A program made the position numbers and the translations under genes. A stretch of 64,000 nucleotides of DNA, taken from positions 56,575 to 120,574 of the forward strand of contig QRFJ01004957.1 of assembly GCA_006176705.1 (NCBI GenBank). The letters are read 5' to 3'. The DNA is from Cocos nucifera (Eukaryota; Streptophyta; Magnoliopsida; Arecales; Arecaceae). Shown piece after piece: positions 34,141-44,973 of this stretch (its first letter is position 1; each line of letters begins with the position of its first letter). Below the pieces are notes generated by a model, which saw nothing but the letters and a program-made list of their open reading frames with translations, was not told the DNA's origin and searched no databases.

Positions 34141-34745
34141 AACATTGGGAGCAGTAGGATAGCGGTGGAATGAGTGAAGAAAGATTAAGGATGTGAATGG
34201 TTTGCTGGAGAGAGTGGATTTTGCCAAGAGAAACTGGGGTTCGGTTAAAGATTAGGGCTTATGGTAGGTTAAGAGATAGAAGAGAAATAGTGGACAGAGG
34301 AGAGGGAAGGGATAGAGAACAACCAGGAGATCATTTTCAAGGAGGTTTGGTGTAGTTTGGAAGGTGGTTATAGAGGGATTTTGGTAAGAAAATGTTCGGC
34401 AGGAGAGAAGAGATGAACGCTTGAGTGAAAGAAGAGAAGGGGTCGACCTACGGAAAATGGAGAGATGAACAGGGTTCATTTTTCCTTGAAGTCGAAGGAA
34501 AAAGACTGAAATACCCTATGGGGCATCCCTTAGGTCATCCCTTTTTGAATGGGGTGACCTAGGGGATGTCCCATTCAACTAAAATATCTGATTTAGCTTC
34601 TTTTTGAATAAATTTATGATCAAGAGTTAGAATTAAGGGATTTTTATCGAAGGAGAAGAGTAGATTGTGTCTCAAGGGATCATTGATAGGAACATTTTGA
34701 GAAGGACTACTTGAGTTCTCTAAGATAGTGGATCCAAGATACCTA
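34141..34745 (-). other. S spacer between RNase H and third frame
   Basis: This non-coding stretch lies between the pol stop and the third frame. It holds the inverted repeat at 34518-34574 and purine-rich sequence (34170-34470), with no domain in any frame. Confidence 0.6.
34518..34574. repeat. 57-bp near-perfect hairpin
   Basis: The left arm begins ATGGGGCATCCCTTAGGTCA. The right arm begins gggtgacctaggggatgtcc and ends CAT. They pair with few mismatches around a loop of ctttttgaa. The arm sequence recurs in the LTR of S at 31078-31130 and 31010-31025. Confidence 0.85.
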
Positions 34746-36273
34746 ACTCCCTTATAATTTCACAAAATTTGTCTTCATTCAAAGATTTTATAAAGATGTC
34801 CATCAATTATTTTTCAGAGCAAATAAAGTCAATCAATACATCATTATTTTGCACATGCTCTCTTATGAAATGGTGTCTAATTTCTATGTATTTTGACCTA
34901 GAATGTTGATTGAATTTTTAGTTAAATTGATGGCTCTAGTGTTATCACATCTTATGGGAATATTATTAAGTTTTACTCTAAAATTTTTGAGTTATTGCTT
35001 AATTCACAAGATTTGAGCACAACAACTTCTGATTGCAATGTATTCGACCTCGATCGTAGACAATGCCACTGAATTTTATTTGTTGCTAAATCAAGAGATT
35101 AAGTTTATACCAAGAAATTGACACCTTCCACTAGTACTTTTTCTATCTAATTTACATCCTACAAAGTCTGCATCTAAGTATCCTATCAAATTTATGGATG
35201 ATTGTTTGAAAAAATCATAAGCCTAATGTTTAAGTTTCATTTAAATATTTCAAGATTCTTTTAACAGCATTTAAGTAAGACTCTTTAGGATTGGATTGAA
35301 ATCTTACACACATACAAACACTGAACATGATATCAGGCCTACTAGTAGTAAGATATAATAAAGATCCTATCATGCCTCTATAAAGCTTTAAATTAACACT
35401 CTTACCATTTTCATCCTTGTTAAGCTTACATGAAGGACTCATAGGTGTGCCAATACATTTAGAGGTCTCAATTCCAAATTTTTTTAATAGTTTCTTTGTG
35501 TATTTGCTTTGGCTTATGAAGATCCCATCTTTAGACTGCTTAATTTGGAGTCTGAGGAAGAAAGTGAGTTCCTCCATCATGCTCATCTCGAACTCTCCCT
35601 GCATGAGCTTGGCAAAATCTTGGCATAAAATTTTATTAGTGGATCCAAAGATGATATTATCAACATGTATTTGTATCACAAGAATGTCATCAATCTTTCT
35701 TTTTATAAAAAGAGTTGTATCTACTTTTCCTCTAGTGAAACCATTTTCTAGTAAGAATTTACTTAGTCTTTCATACTAAGCTCTAGGAGCTTATTTTAAA
35801 TCATATAAAGCTTTATCTAATTAAAAAATATGATTTTAAAAAGTATGATTTTCAAAACCAGGGGGCTGCTCTACATATACTTCTTCCATAAAGAATCCAT
35901 TTAGAAAAACACTTTTTACATCCATTTGGAATAATTTGAAGTTCATAAAACATGCATAAGCAAGTAAGAATCTTATAGCTTTTAGTCTAGCAATGGGTGC
36001 AAAAGTCTCATCAAAATTAATTCCTTTTTGTTGGTTACACCCTTTAGCTACTAATCTTGCTTTATTTCTAATGATATTTTTATTTTTCATCTATGTTATT
36101 TCTAAACACCTATTTTATTCCAATTATAGGATGATTTTTTGGTCTTTCAACTAAGGTCCATACATTATTTCTTTTAAATTGATTAAGTTCTTTTTGTATT
36201 GCATTTATCTAATTATAATCTTTTTCAGCTTCAATAGATTTTGGTTCAGAATGAGAAACAAAAGTAAAATAAT
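34746..36273 (-). pseudogene. Copia reverse transcriptase and RNase H, element S
   Basis: The minus-strand reading shows NKARLVAKGCNQQKGINFDE and FQMDVKSVFLNGFFMEEVYV (36090-35836), which keep the first catalytic Asp. The second box, normally YVDD, reads HVDN at 35656-35667, losing one catalytic Asp. Then come FFLRLQIKQSKDGIF, GMIGSLLYLTTSRPDIMFSV, and RNase H segments LDADFVGCKLDRKSTSG and STIEVEYIAI, ending near 34746. Stops and shifts are frequent. At the 5' side it is cut at 36273 by element E, beyond which the protein continues at 41827. The motif set is that of SIRE-type copia elements. Confidence 0.88.
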
Positions 36274-36278
36274 TATTC
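36274..36278. repeat. Target-site duplication, left of element E
   Basis: TATTC is repeated at 41822-41826, abutting both ends of E. Confidence 0.9.
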
Positions 36279-36894
36279 TATTGGAAATATATGCTCTTTC
36301 CACATGGATTGGCATGGACGTCAGTGATTAGCCAAGCAACAAGAAAGTACTTCTTAGAGATCTCTACGGAAGTATGATCAAATAAATCAAAGAATAGAGA
36401 AGAAGAGAAGAAGAGATTTTCGGAAGAAAAGTGCTTTTATTCAGCACATTTCAGCACACTTACAATCTTGACTTATTTTTAATATATATACTTTACAAAG
36501 GATCAAGCCGAAGCTCATAGAAAAACTTTTCAAATCCAAACAACCCACGTACTCAAAATAATAACCCATGAAAACTGAGCCCACCCAGTTTTAGACTGAG
36601 CTGGCTAATCCGCGACTAGGTCAGCTCAGTCCCAGACTAAGCCAACCCAGTTGTATACCATGTCAACTATCCAAAAATGCTGCTCTCTATCTAGATTTTT
36701 CTTTGAGACTTAGCCAACCTAGTTTTGGACTGAGCTGACCTAATTTCCAACTGAGCTGGCTCAATCTCAGACTGAGCTAGCCCAGTTTCTGAACTTTACT
36801 ATTGAAACTGATTCTTCTTTCGGCTCGCTTCCATCTTCCCATGACCTATCATCTCATGTTTCTAAGACTTGAGAGTGCCACTCTTGAGCTCACA
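36279..36894 (-). mobile_element. 3' LTR of element E
   Basis: The plus strand starts TATTGGAAATATATGCTC (TG changed to TA) and ends TTGAGCTCACA. It matches the right LTR at 41226-41821. Minus-strand TATA-like sequence (gtatatatatt) lies near 36482-36495. Positions 36570-36800 hold clustered actgagctggctca-type motifs. Confidence 0.92.
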
Positions 36895-36906
36895 TTCTCC
36901 ATCTTG
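36895..36906 (-). other. Polypurine tract of element E
   Basis: The minus strand reads ccaagatggagaa directly before the LTR start TGTGAGCTC, the position of the second-strand primer. Confidence 0.7.
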
Positions 36907-38889
36907 GTGCTTCTAAGTCTTTGTGAACTCATCTCTTCTCAATAGACCCATCCATGCCACACATCTTTGAAAGCTGTCTCTGGGGAGTACCTTCGTGAGT
37001 GCATCAGAATGATTCTCCTTGGTATGGACCTTCATCAGTTCTACTTCACCTTCCTACACCAGCTCTCTGATCTTGTGGTACCTCACGTCTATATGCTTTG
37101 TGCGCACATGATAGATTGGGTTCTGTGCCAATAATAGAGCACTTTAACTATCACTAAATAGTGTAACCTTGCTCTGCTCCACCCCTAACTCATCAATTAG
37201 CCTCCTAAGCCAAAGGGCTTCCTTTGCAGCCTTCGTTATCCCAATATACTCAGCCTCTATGGTAGACAAGATCGTGATTGGCTGAAGGGTTGATCTCCAA
37301 GACACCGATCCACCATATGCGTAGAAGAGGTATCCAATAGTAGACCTCCTTGTATCAAGATCACCAACATAATTTGCATCAATAAATCCTTCCAGAGGAC
37401 CTGAACCTTCATGCATCTTCATAGATTGTTCTTCAAATCCTCTTAGTTTCCCACTAAACACCAAACCATAATCCCTTGTTCCATGCAGATATCTCGATAT
37501 CCATTTCAATGCTTTCCAGTGTTCCTTCCTAGAGTTAGCCATGTATCTACTAACCATGCTCATAGCATATGCTATATCTGGTCTACAGCACACCATAGTA
37601 TACATCATACTGCCTACAATATTTGCATGAGGGACTCATTGCATATACTCTCTCTCCTCTTCTGACTAGGGGCACTGTAACTTGAAGAGAGACATATATC
37701 TCGGCAATGGCATCGCTGCAGGTTTGGCCTTCTCCATTCCAAACCTCTCCAGAACCTTCTGGACATACTTTGCTTATGACAAATGGAGCACTCCTTTGCA
37801 CCTATCTCTGCAAATCTCCATTCCAAGAATTTTCTCAGCTAGATCTAAATCTTTTATCTCAAATTTAGATGATAATATCCTTTTGAACCTTTTCACAACA
37901 TCCATGCTTCTACTGGCTATGAGCATATCATCTATATACAATAATAGGTACAAGGCATCCTCCTTATCTACATCCTTAATGTAGACACAACAATCATATT
38001 CACATCTGCTGAAACCCAGGCTTAAGACAAAGCTATCAAACCTTCGATACCACTGATGAGGGGATTGTTTCAAGCCATATAAAGAATTCCTGAGTTAACA
38101 CATCTTTTCTTCCTATCCCATCTCCATGAAACCATCTGGCAACTTCATGTAGATTCTTTCCTCCAAAGTTCCATGAAGGAAGGCCATCTTCACATCCATC
38201 TGTTCCGATTTCATGTTATGCTGTGACAGCAAAATTCGAATAGATGTATGACGCTCTATAGGAGAGAAAATTTTTATGTAGTCAATCCCTTTCCTTTGTG
38301 AGTATCCCTTTGCTACCAGCCTTGCTTTGAATCGGACTGCACCTTGTTTTGAAGGTGCTTCTTTCTTTGTGAACACCCACTTTGAGCTAATAGGTCAAGC
38401 ACCCTCTAGAAGATCCACCAGCTATCATGTTTGATTTTTCTCAAGTGATTCCATCTTCTCTATTATGGCCTGTATCCATGAATCATGATCCTCACTCTCC
38501 ATGGCCTCTACATAATTCTCTGAATCTCCATTAGCAGTGATAAGTGCATAAGAGATAACCTCATCAATGCCATATCTGATCAATCTCCTAATAGTATGCT
38601 GGGGCTTGTGCAAAGCTACTCCCACTGGTACATCTCTACCTGATGTCTATGGCTGCTCCTACACATCTATCTGATCTGCTGGCCCTCCATGCTGATTTTC
38701 AATCTGAGATAATACTTTTCTACCCAGCTCTACCTCAACAGGAACACTCCTATAAGTGGATGTAACCTGCGTGCCATCATTCTCTGATTGGCCACCGCTG
38801 TTCACCTTTGTTTCTCCAATTTCATCTATCCCAGACCTCCTCAAGATGCTCTTCTCATCAAAGATAATGTTCCTACTGATCACTGACTT
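36907..38889 (-). pseudogene. Copia reverse transcriptase and RNase H, element E
   Basis: Minus-strand motifs run from a linker with AMESEDHDSWIQAIIEKMES (about 38530) through VRFKARLVAKGYSQRKGIDY, QMDVKMAFLHGTLEERIYM (38200-38150), QSPHQWYRRFDSFVLSLGF and the catalytic box YIDD at 37927-37938, an accepted YVDD variant. Then DLAEKILGMEICRDR, CCRPDIAYAMSMVSRYMAN and RNase H with LEGFIDANYVGDLDTRRST (Asp) and STIEAEYIGITKAAKEALWL (Glu). Stops occur near 38400, 38095 and 37145. The tail with KHIDVRYHKIRELV runs to about 36910. It would copy element RNA and remove the RNA strand. Confidence 0.88.
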
Positions 38890-40236
38890 CTATGCCTGAG
38901 AGTCCCATAGTAGGTACCCCTTGACTCCTTGTGGATATCCTATGAATATCATCTGTTGAGATTTCGGATTTAATTTGCTCCTCTCGATTGCCTCCACATG
39001 TGCATAGACTGTGCAACCGAAGACTTTCAGATGGCCAAGCTCCACCTTCTTTTCACTCCAGACCTCTTTTGGAATGCCTCCATTTAGCTTATAATGAGGG
39101 GACCTGTTCACAAGAAAATAAGAAAAAGTTAGAGCATCATCCCAAAAGGACTTTGGGAGTGATGTCTACAGCCTCAAACTGCATGCCTTCTCGATCAGTA
39201 TTTGGTTTATCCTCTCCACGATACCATTTTGCTGGAGAGTCATCCTTATTGTTTAATGGCGTTTGATGCCATTTTCTTCATAGTACCTCCTGAACTTCAG
39301 GCTAGTATACTTTTCACCATTATCCGACCTCAGATACTTTATCTATCTTTCTAACTCCTTCTCTACTTCAGCTCTTCAGACTCTGAACCAGGCAAACACC
39401 TCTAATTTTTCTCTAATCAGATAAATCCACACATTCCTTGAAAAGTCATTGATGAAAGTAACAAAGTATTTTGCCCCACCTCTAGCTGATACAGGAGCTG
39501 GTCCCCACACATCGAGTGTACTATATCCAGCACTCCCTCACTATGCTTGATACTTCTGACAAACTTCATCCGATGTTGTTTGCCAAAGATACATGACTCA
39601 CAAAGATCTATGCCCTCCTTCTTCAGGGCTGGGATCATATCTCTTCTGCTTAGTTCTATGAGCCCACAGTCACTCATATAATCCATCCGATAGTGCCATA
39701 GCCGATATAAAATCTACTCCTCCTATGTCGCTGCTAGCACCTCTTCACTATCATTTACCACTGAGCCTTCCATTCTGTAAAGATTGTTGCTCAATCTTCC
39801 ACCTCTCATCACCACCAAAGCTCCCTTGAAAATTTTCAGACATCCACTCCTAGTCTGGCTACTAAAAGCATAACTCTACTCCTTCAAGTAGTCCAAAGAA
39901 ATTAAATTCTTTTTCAACTCCGGTACATGCCTGACATTTGATAATGTATGAATGATCCCATCGTACATCCTCACCTTGATAGAACCAATTCTAGCTACTT
40001 TGCATGGGTGATCATCTTCAAGGCTGACACTTTCATCATCGGCCTTTTGGTAGGTAGCAAACGACTTTTGATGAAAAGTATAGTGGTGCATGCATGCTGA
40101 ATCTAATATCCACATAGTATTGCACTCTATGGATCCATCTGATACAACTAGTAGGTCTTCTCCATTGCTCACAAAAGCTGTATCATCTCCCTTATCGACC
40201 TTTCCTTTTTTTGATCTCAAAGGGGGACAATCTCTC
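38890..40236 (-). pseudogene. Copia protease and integrase, element E
   Basis: The protease reads MWILDSACMHHYTFHQKSF at about 40122-40065. D-S-A in place of D-S-G is a common copia variant. After HVPELKKNLISLDYLKE the integrase zinc region is poorly kept, with LCESCIFGKQHRMKFVRSIK (39600-39545) preserving C-x-x-C. The core is recognisable by FINDFSR-type and MCGFI remnants, then NRSPHYKLNGGIPKEVW and LGHLKVFGCTVYAHVE (39100-38990), and FIGYPQGVKGYLLWD near 38925. Stops and frameshifts break it repeatedly, and I could not place all three catalytic acids with confidence. It would cut the polyprotein and integrate the cDNA. Confidence 0.8.
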
Positions 40237-40957
40237 CTTAGGTGTCCAGGCTGATGGCATTTATAATATTTCAATGTCATCTTGCTCTAATCATGAGACT
40301 TTGACCTACTCTTGAATTTTTCTCTTATTTTCTTCTTTGATCTTTCCTATCTTTCATTCACAGCTAAGATCTCAGACTTAGGGTCTTCCTTGCAGATCTT
40401 CTCCCTTTGCTCATTTGATCTGAGCACACCAACAATCTTTTCATAGTTTAGGATTTCCTTTCCATAAACTAGAGTTGTTATGAGACCATCATACGAACCT
40501 AGGAGAGAACATAATAGCAGCAATGCTCGATCCTCCTCGTCAATCTTCACTTCCAAACTCATCAACTCAGAACACACCTGATTAAACCTTTGAATATGTG
40601 CAACAAGGTCTCCGCCTTCGAGCATCCTCAGACTATACAGCTATTTCTTCAACCACAACTTATTTGTTATGTTCTTCCCAATGTATGTATTCTCTAGTCT
40701 CTCCCAGAGCTCCTTTGCCGCAGTCTCTATGCAAACCTTGGGCAAAACCTAATCGGCCAAGCACATCTAGATTGTGCTAAAAGTAATTTCCTCCAGCTCT
40801 TTCCAATCCTCAGCACTGATCCTTTTCAGCCTTTCTTTTGTCAAGATCTTGTAGATCCTCTACTGAACAACAAGTCCTATACTCTTTGCTGCCACAGAAT
40901 AAAATTTTTCTTGCCGTCGAACTTTTCAAAATCCACCTTGAATCCACTTGATCTCAT
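40237..40957 (-). pseudogene. Copia gag, element E
   Basis: It starts at ATG 40957 with SSGFKVDFEKFDGKKNFILW, a UBN2-type gag start, and continues with VVAHIQRFNQVCSELMSLE-like text (LEGGDLVAHIQRFNQVCSEL at about 40625-40566) and SYDGLITTLVYGKEI. The zinc knuckle at 40280-40240 reads YYKCHQPGHLRRDC. The usual first Cys is Tyr, so metal binding is impaired. Several stops and shifts lie between 40900 and 40640. It directly follows the primer-binding site and leader of E (41225-40958), which holds no other feature. Confidence 0.82.
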
Positions 40958-41210
40958 GACTTCAAACAAGTCAAGAATAGATCCCTAACACCCTTCATGA
41001 TCACACAATAGTAAAACTATCCTTCATAGAAGATCTAACTAGCCCTAGATCCTCTTTCCAAACTTCTGTATCATCATTCCTCTGTGTAAACAATCTCCAC
41101 CTCAATCTAGAGACAACCATAAAGCAAACTAGAAGTTTTAGGATAAAACCTGGTGTAACAGATCCTGGATGTAGTAAATCCTAGGTGTCTTCCTTTCTTC
41201 CACGCAACAC

Positions 41211-41223
41211 CACTCTAATACCA
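41211..41223 (-). other. Primer-binding site of element E (initiator-Met tRNA)
   Basis: The minus strand reads TGGTATTAGAGTG, a near match to TGGTATCAGAGCC, 2 bp from the LTR edge. Confidence 0.85.
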
Positions 41224-41225
41224 AA

Positions 41226-41821
41226 TGTTGGAAATATGTGCTCTTTCCACATGGATCGGCATGAATGTCGGTGATTAGCCAAGCAACTAGAAAGTACTTC
41301 TTAGAGATCTCTATGGAAGCGATCAAATAAATCAAGGAATAGAGAAGAAGAGAAGAAGAGATTTTTGGAAGGAAAAAGCTTTTATTCAGCACATTTCAGC
41401 ACACTTACAACCTTGACCTATTTTCAGTATATATACTTTACAAAGGGTCAAGCCCAAGCTCATAGAAAAACTTTCTAAACCCAAACAACCCACGTACACA
41501 AAATAATAATCCGTAAAAACTAAGCCGGCCCAGTTTCAAACTGAGTCAGCTAACCTACTAGGACTGAGCCAACCCAATTATGTACCATGCCAATAGCCCA
41601 AAAATGCTGCTCTCTATCTAAATTTTTCTTTGAGACCTAACTGACCCAGTCTTGAACTGAGCCGACCTAGTTTTCAACTAAGCCAGCTCAGTTTTAGAGT
41701 GAGCCGGTCTAGTTTCTGAACTTTACTATTGAGATTGATTCTTCTTCCGACTCACTTCAATCTTTTCATGACCTATCTTCTCATATTTTCAAGACTTGAA
41801 AATGCCACTTCAGAGCTCACA
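41226..41821 (-). mobile_element. 5' LTR of element E
   Basis: The plus strand runs TGTTGGAAATATGTGC to CAGAGCTCACA, with the canonical TG/CA ends lost in the other LTR. The motif-rich block is at 41517-41715. Confidence 0.92.
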
Positions 41822-41826
41822 TATTC
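41822..41826. repeat. Target-site duplication, right of element E
   Basis: This is the second TATTC. S pol resumes directly after it. Confidence 0.9.
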
Positions 41827-43402
41827 ATATCTCTTAGTGAGGATCGAGTTCTTACTCCATATGTAGGATCACCAATGATGAGTTCCTTAGGATGATTGTG
41901 AACATACCTCCATTCTTTTGAAAGGTCATTTGAACCTTTGGATTGTTCTTATTGATCTTATTGTTCTTCATCTTCATCCTTCTTTTTATCTTCAAGTACC
42001 TTATCATTTTGGATTGATAACTCTTTTATAGTGAGTTCACTCATACCTTCAATAATTTGACCTACATCATCAATACCCTCTCTCTTTCTTGTTGGAAGAT
42101 CATTAGCTTCATCAAAGACAACATGTATTGATTCTTCTATAACTAAGGTTCTTTTATTGAAAACTCTAAAGGCTTTACTAGAGATAGAATAACCAAGAAT
42201 AATTCCTTCATATGATTTAGCATCAAACTTATCCAACTTATGTTTACCATTATTTAAAACAAAACATCAACAACCAAAGACATGGAAATAAGCAATGTTG
42301 GGTTTTCTTTCTTTCTAAAGTTTATAAGATATTTTTTTAAAAAAAAGATCTAATTAGAGCATGATTTAAAATATAACATGCCATGTTTATTATCTCTACC
42401 CAAAAATACTTTGGAAGGTGACTTTCATATAGCATGGTATGAGCCATTTCTTCAAGTATTTTATTCTCTCTCTCTACTATCCTATTTTATTGGGATGTCC
42501 AAGATATAGAAAAGTTATGATCAATGCCCTTTTCATCACAAAATTTTTCAAAACCATGATTTTCAAACTTGGTGCCATGATCACTATGAATTTTAAGAAT
42601 TTGAAGTCCTTTTTTATTTGAAACTTTTTGATAAAACTTGGTAAAAGCTAAAAAAGATTCATCCTTAGATGCCAAAAATAGAACCCATATAGGTCAAGAG
42701 AAATCATCAGTAATCACAAATCTATATCTTTTCTACCTAAGCTTGTAGGTCTAGTAGGTCCAAATAAATCCATAGGTAATAATTCCAATGGCCTAGAAGT
42801 TAAAATAATGTTTTTACTTTTGAATGAAACTCTAGTTTATTTTTCTAATTGATATGCATCACATTTTTTATCTTTTTCAAAATTTAGCTTGGGTTGCCCA
42901 ACAACTAAATAGTTTTTGATGAGTTTAGAAAGAGAGTGCATACTTATATGTGCGAGTCTATGGTGCCATAGCCATCTAGTTTTACTAATCTTTGCATTCA
43001 TTACTACTAGGTATTGCATATTTTATAAAGATAAATCATTCAAGTCTATCATGTAAATATTTTCATGCCTATATCCAACGAATTTCATATTTTCATTAGT
43101 GGGACTAGTTACAATGCACAAAATAGATTTAAAAGTAACTTTAAAATCCTTATCACATAATTGATTAATACATAAAAAATTATACTTGAGACCATCTACT
43201 AGCAAAATATTTTTAATAAAAGTGGAGGGAGTGATACCAATGTTTTCTTTGCCATTATCTCCAAAGATGACCATCCCTCCATCTTTTGCTTCAAGAGTGA
43301 TGAATTGAGATTCATCACTGGTCATATATTTTGAGCATCCACTATCAAGATACCAACTAACTTTTTGATTCTCGAGATGCAAGACATACCTACAAGAAAA
43401 TC
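41827..43402 (-). pseudogene. Copia protease and integrase, element S
   Basis: The protease reads WYLDSGCSKYMTSDESQF (43345-43290) with the D-S-G triad intact. The integrase zinc region has WHHRLAHISMHSLSKLIKN (42975-42920) with both His, and CDAYQLEK, where the second Cys is Tyr. The core shows MDLFGPTRPTS, a second Asp region upstream of SKDESFLAFTKF, KIHSDHGTKFENHGFEKFC (42595-42540) and IVERENK-like text near 42465 with the Glu. The C-terminal part includes KSYEGIILGYSISSKAFRVF (42215-42155) and RTLVIEESIHVVFDE. The acidic tail KDEDEEQ is near 41965. Multiple stops are present. Protein continues at 36273 beyond element E. Confidence 0.87.
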
Positions 43403-43615
43403 AGGTTTTAACTTTAGGTACCCAAGCTTTCTCGGGTCCTTCTTGGTTAGTCATAATGGTTCCTTTAAAAACCCACACCATTTTTACATGAGAGCTCCCA
43501 AATTTGTTAGAGTAGCATACAAAAAATTTATGATCTATTTTACCACAGCTGAAACATGAAATAGTATTTTGAGAAGAGTCCACAAATATGTTCTTCAAAA
43601 ATTTTTATTTCTTTA
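43403..43615 (-). pseudogene. Copia gag C-terminus, element S
   Basis: The reading is KNIFVDSSQNTISCFSCGKI then DHKFFVC: a zinc knuckle with C-x-x-C and His present, followed by a basic stretch and KAWVPKVK before the protease. The rest of gag is missing: at 43616 the A-family LTR (A') begins, with CTTTA (43611-43615) as the presumed target duplication. The far side of that insertion is beyond the window. Confidence 0.78.
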
Positions 43616-43939
43616 TGAAGGAACCAGATCTAGGATTTCAAAGCTAGATCTTAAAACCTTTTCAAGATCAGCAGTGAAAGACTCAAAATTAATCTAATTA
43701 ATTCTAAATGTCAGATAACTTCTAGATCTAAGACCATATTATATGATTATTGTATGTCATTTAAATCTAAAATAAAAAATAAATAAGAAGGAAAGGTTGA
43801 TCACATCAACCTAGATCTACTCTACATCTCATGCATGTATGGAAAAAATAATAGATCAGATCTAATACCTGAGTGAGTTAGATATTCTAACTCGCTAATC
43901 CAAGCTTGAAGATGAAGTTTCAAGCTGTACACACGTCCG
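43616..43939 (-). mobile_element. A-family LTR (A', minus), first part
   Basis: The plus strand starts TGAAGGAACCAGATCTAGG. Its reverse complement matches the end of the A LTR (about 18320-18654), including gtgagttag, tgatatgatcaac-type and gaaatcctaga blocks. It is interrupted at 43940 by element C and continues at 47460. Confidence 0.8.
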
Positions 43940-44869
43940 TGTGAGGATTTATGGTGCTTCCAAGCCTTGGAAGGCCACGAGAGGAGTCAGGGTATTGTCT
44001 CCGAAGATTTTAGGGGCTTGGTTAGTGCTTCGAAGATCTGAGATTCAAGATGAAGCAAGGAACCAAAGCCAAAGAATCAAGACTGCAGAAAGAAAATTTT
44101 CTATAGGTTAGCCAGCTCAACGCAAAACTAGGTCAGCTAAGTCTTAATGCATAGGCAAAACAAAGAGCTATGCATTTGAGACTGCTGGCATGGCATAGAA
44201 CTGGACTAGCTCTATTTCAGACTGAGCCAACCCATTGGAACTTAGCTGGCTTAGTGCTGAGACTGAGCCGACTCAGTGCACGAGTAGAGTTATGTGAGGG
44301 TTTGTTTTGGGTTAAGGTCTGGGTTGATCCTAGGGGTCTTAAGACCTGATTTGAGAGGTCTTAAGGGGGCTAACTCATGTATGGATTGAATCTAGATCTA
44401 GAGGATGAGAGCATGGAAGACATGGATGTACCTGGGCTCGGTGAGTGCTTTCATGTATTGGGTTAGCCGGGGAGTTTTTTGGTCGGGCCTAATGGCTATG
44501 TATAAATACATAGGTTATATTCGGATTTTATTATGCTATGGAATATAGATCTTTTCTTCCTCAATTCTTTCTTATTTTCTTCTCTCTAGTATAGTTGCCC
44601 TAGGTTCTTGAAGAATCCCTAGAGAGAGGGGGCGCCTCCCTCAAGTCCAAGGAGGGAGGTGCCCTAGCATAGATCTAGGTGTTGGATCTATGGTTTGCTA
44701 TCCATAGAGAACATCACAGATTTCTTCAGATCCTTGCTAAAGATCAAGGACTTTCGCAACATGGTATCGGGGCTTGTGATGTCAAGGATGATTGACATTC
44801 GAGCCATATCATGGGTCTATAATTTGGTATCAGTGCTAGGTGATGCCTGGGACGTTGTAGACAGCAACA
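43940..44869 (+). mobile_element. 5' LTR of element C
   Basis: It starts TGTGAGGATTTATGG and ends GTAGACAGCAACA. A TATA box (gtataaataca) is at about 44499-44509. Positions 44100-44290 hold agctggctcagt-type motifs. Near its end it carries ggtatcggggcttg (44762) and ggtatcagtgctagg (44825), both resembling primer-binding sites though inside the LTR. Confidence 0.87.
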
Positions 44870-44973
44870 TGGAATCAAAGCCAGGTTTCAAAGCTTGATG
44901 GTGCATGAAATGAGCCAGGTTTCAAAGCCAGATGGTGCATGGAAGGAGCTAGGTTTCAAAGCCTGATGGTGTA
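44870..44973 (+). repeat. Triplicated primer-binding site of C
   Basis: TGGAATCAAAGCCAGGTTTC at 44870 matches TGGTATCAGAGCCAGGTTTC, the complement of the initiator-Met tRNA 3' end, at 18 of 20 positions, and similarity runs a few bases further. The block of 34-36 bp is repeated at 44906 and 44940, each ending gatggtgca or gatggtgta. Only the first directly abuts the LTR. Confidence 0.85.

Larger units (their letters stand above)
36279..41821 (-). mobile_element. Complete copia element E (minus), inserted in S
   Basis: It has two LTRs (616 and 596 bp), a primer-binding site, gag, protease-integrase, reverse transcriptase-RNase H and a polypurine tract in the canonical copia order, flanked by TATTC on both sides. 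It splits pol of S between integrase and reverse transcriptase. All of its frames are broken, so it is structurally complete but dead. Confidence 0.94.
30112..43615 (-). mobile_element. SIRE/Maximus-type Ty1/copia element S (minus), 5' end missing
   Basis: On the minus strand the parts run gag zinc knuckle (43615-43403), protease-integrase (43402-41827), reverse transcriptase-RNase H (36273-34746), a third frame (34140-32339), polypurine tract and LTR (31491-30112). The third frame after pol and the conserved LTR/polypurine sequence are typical of the SIRE lineage. Element E interrupts it at 36274-41826, and at 43616 it is cut by the A-family LTR, so the 5' LTR and most of gag are not in the window. 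Confidence 0.82.
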
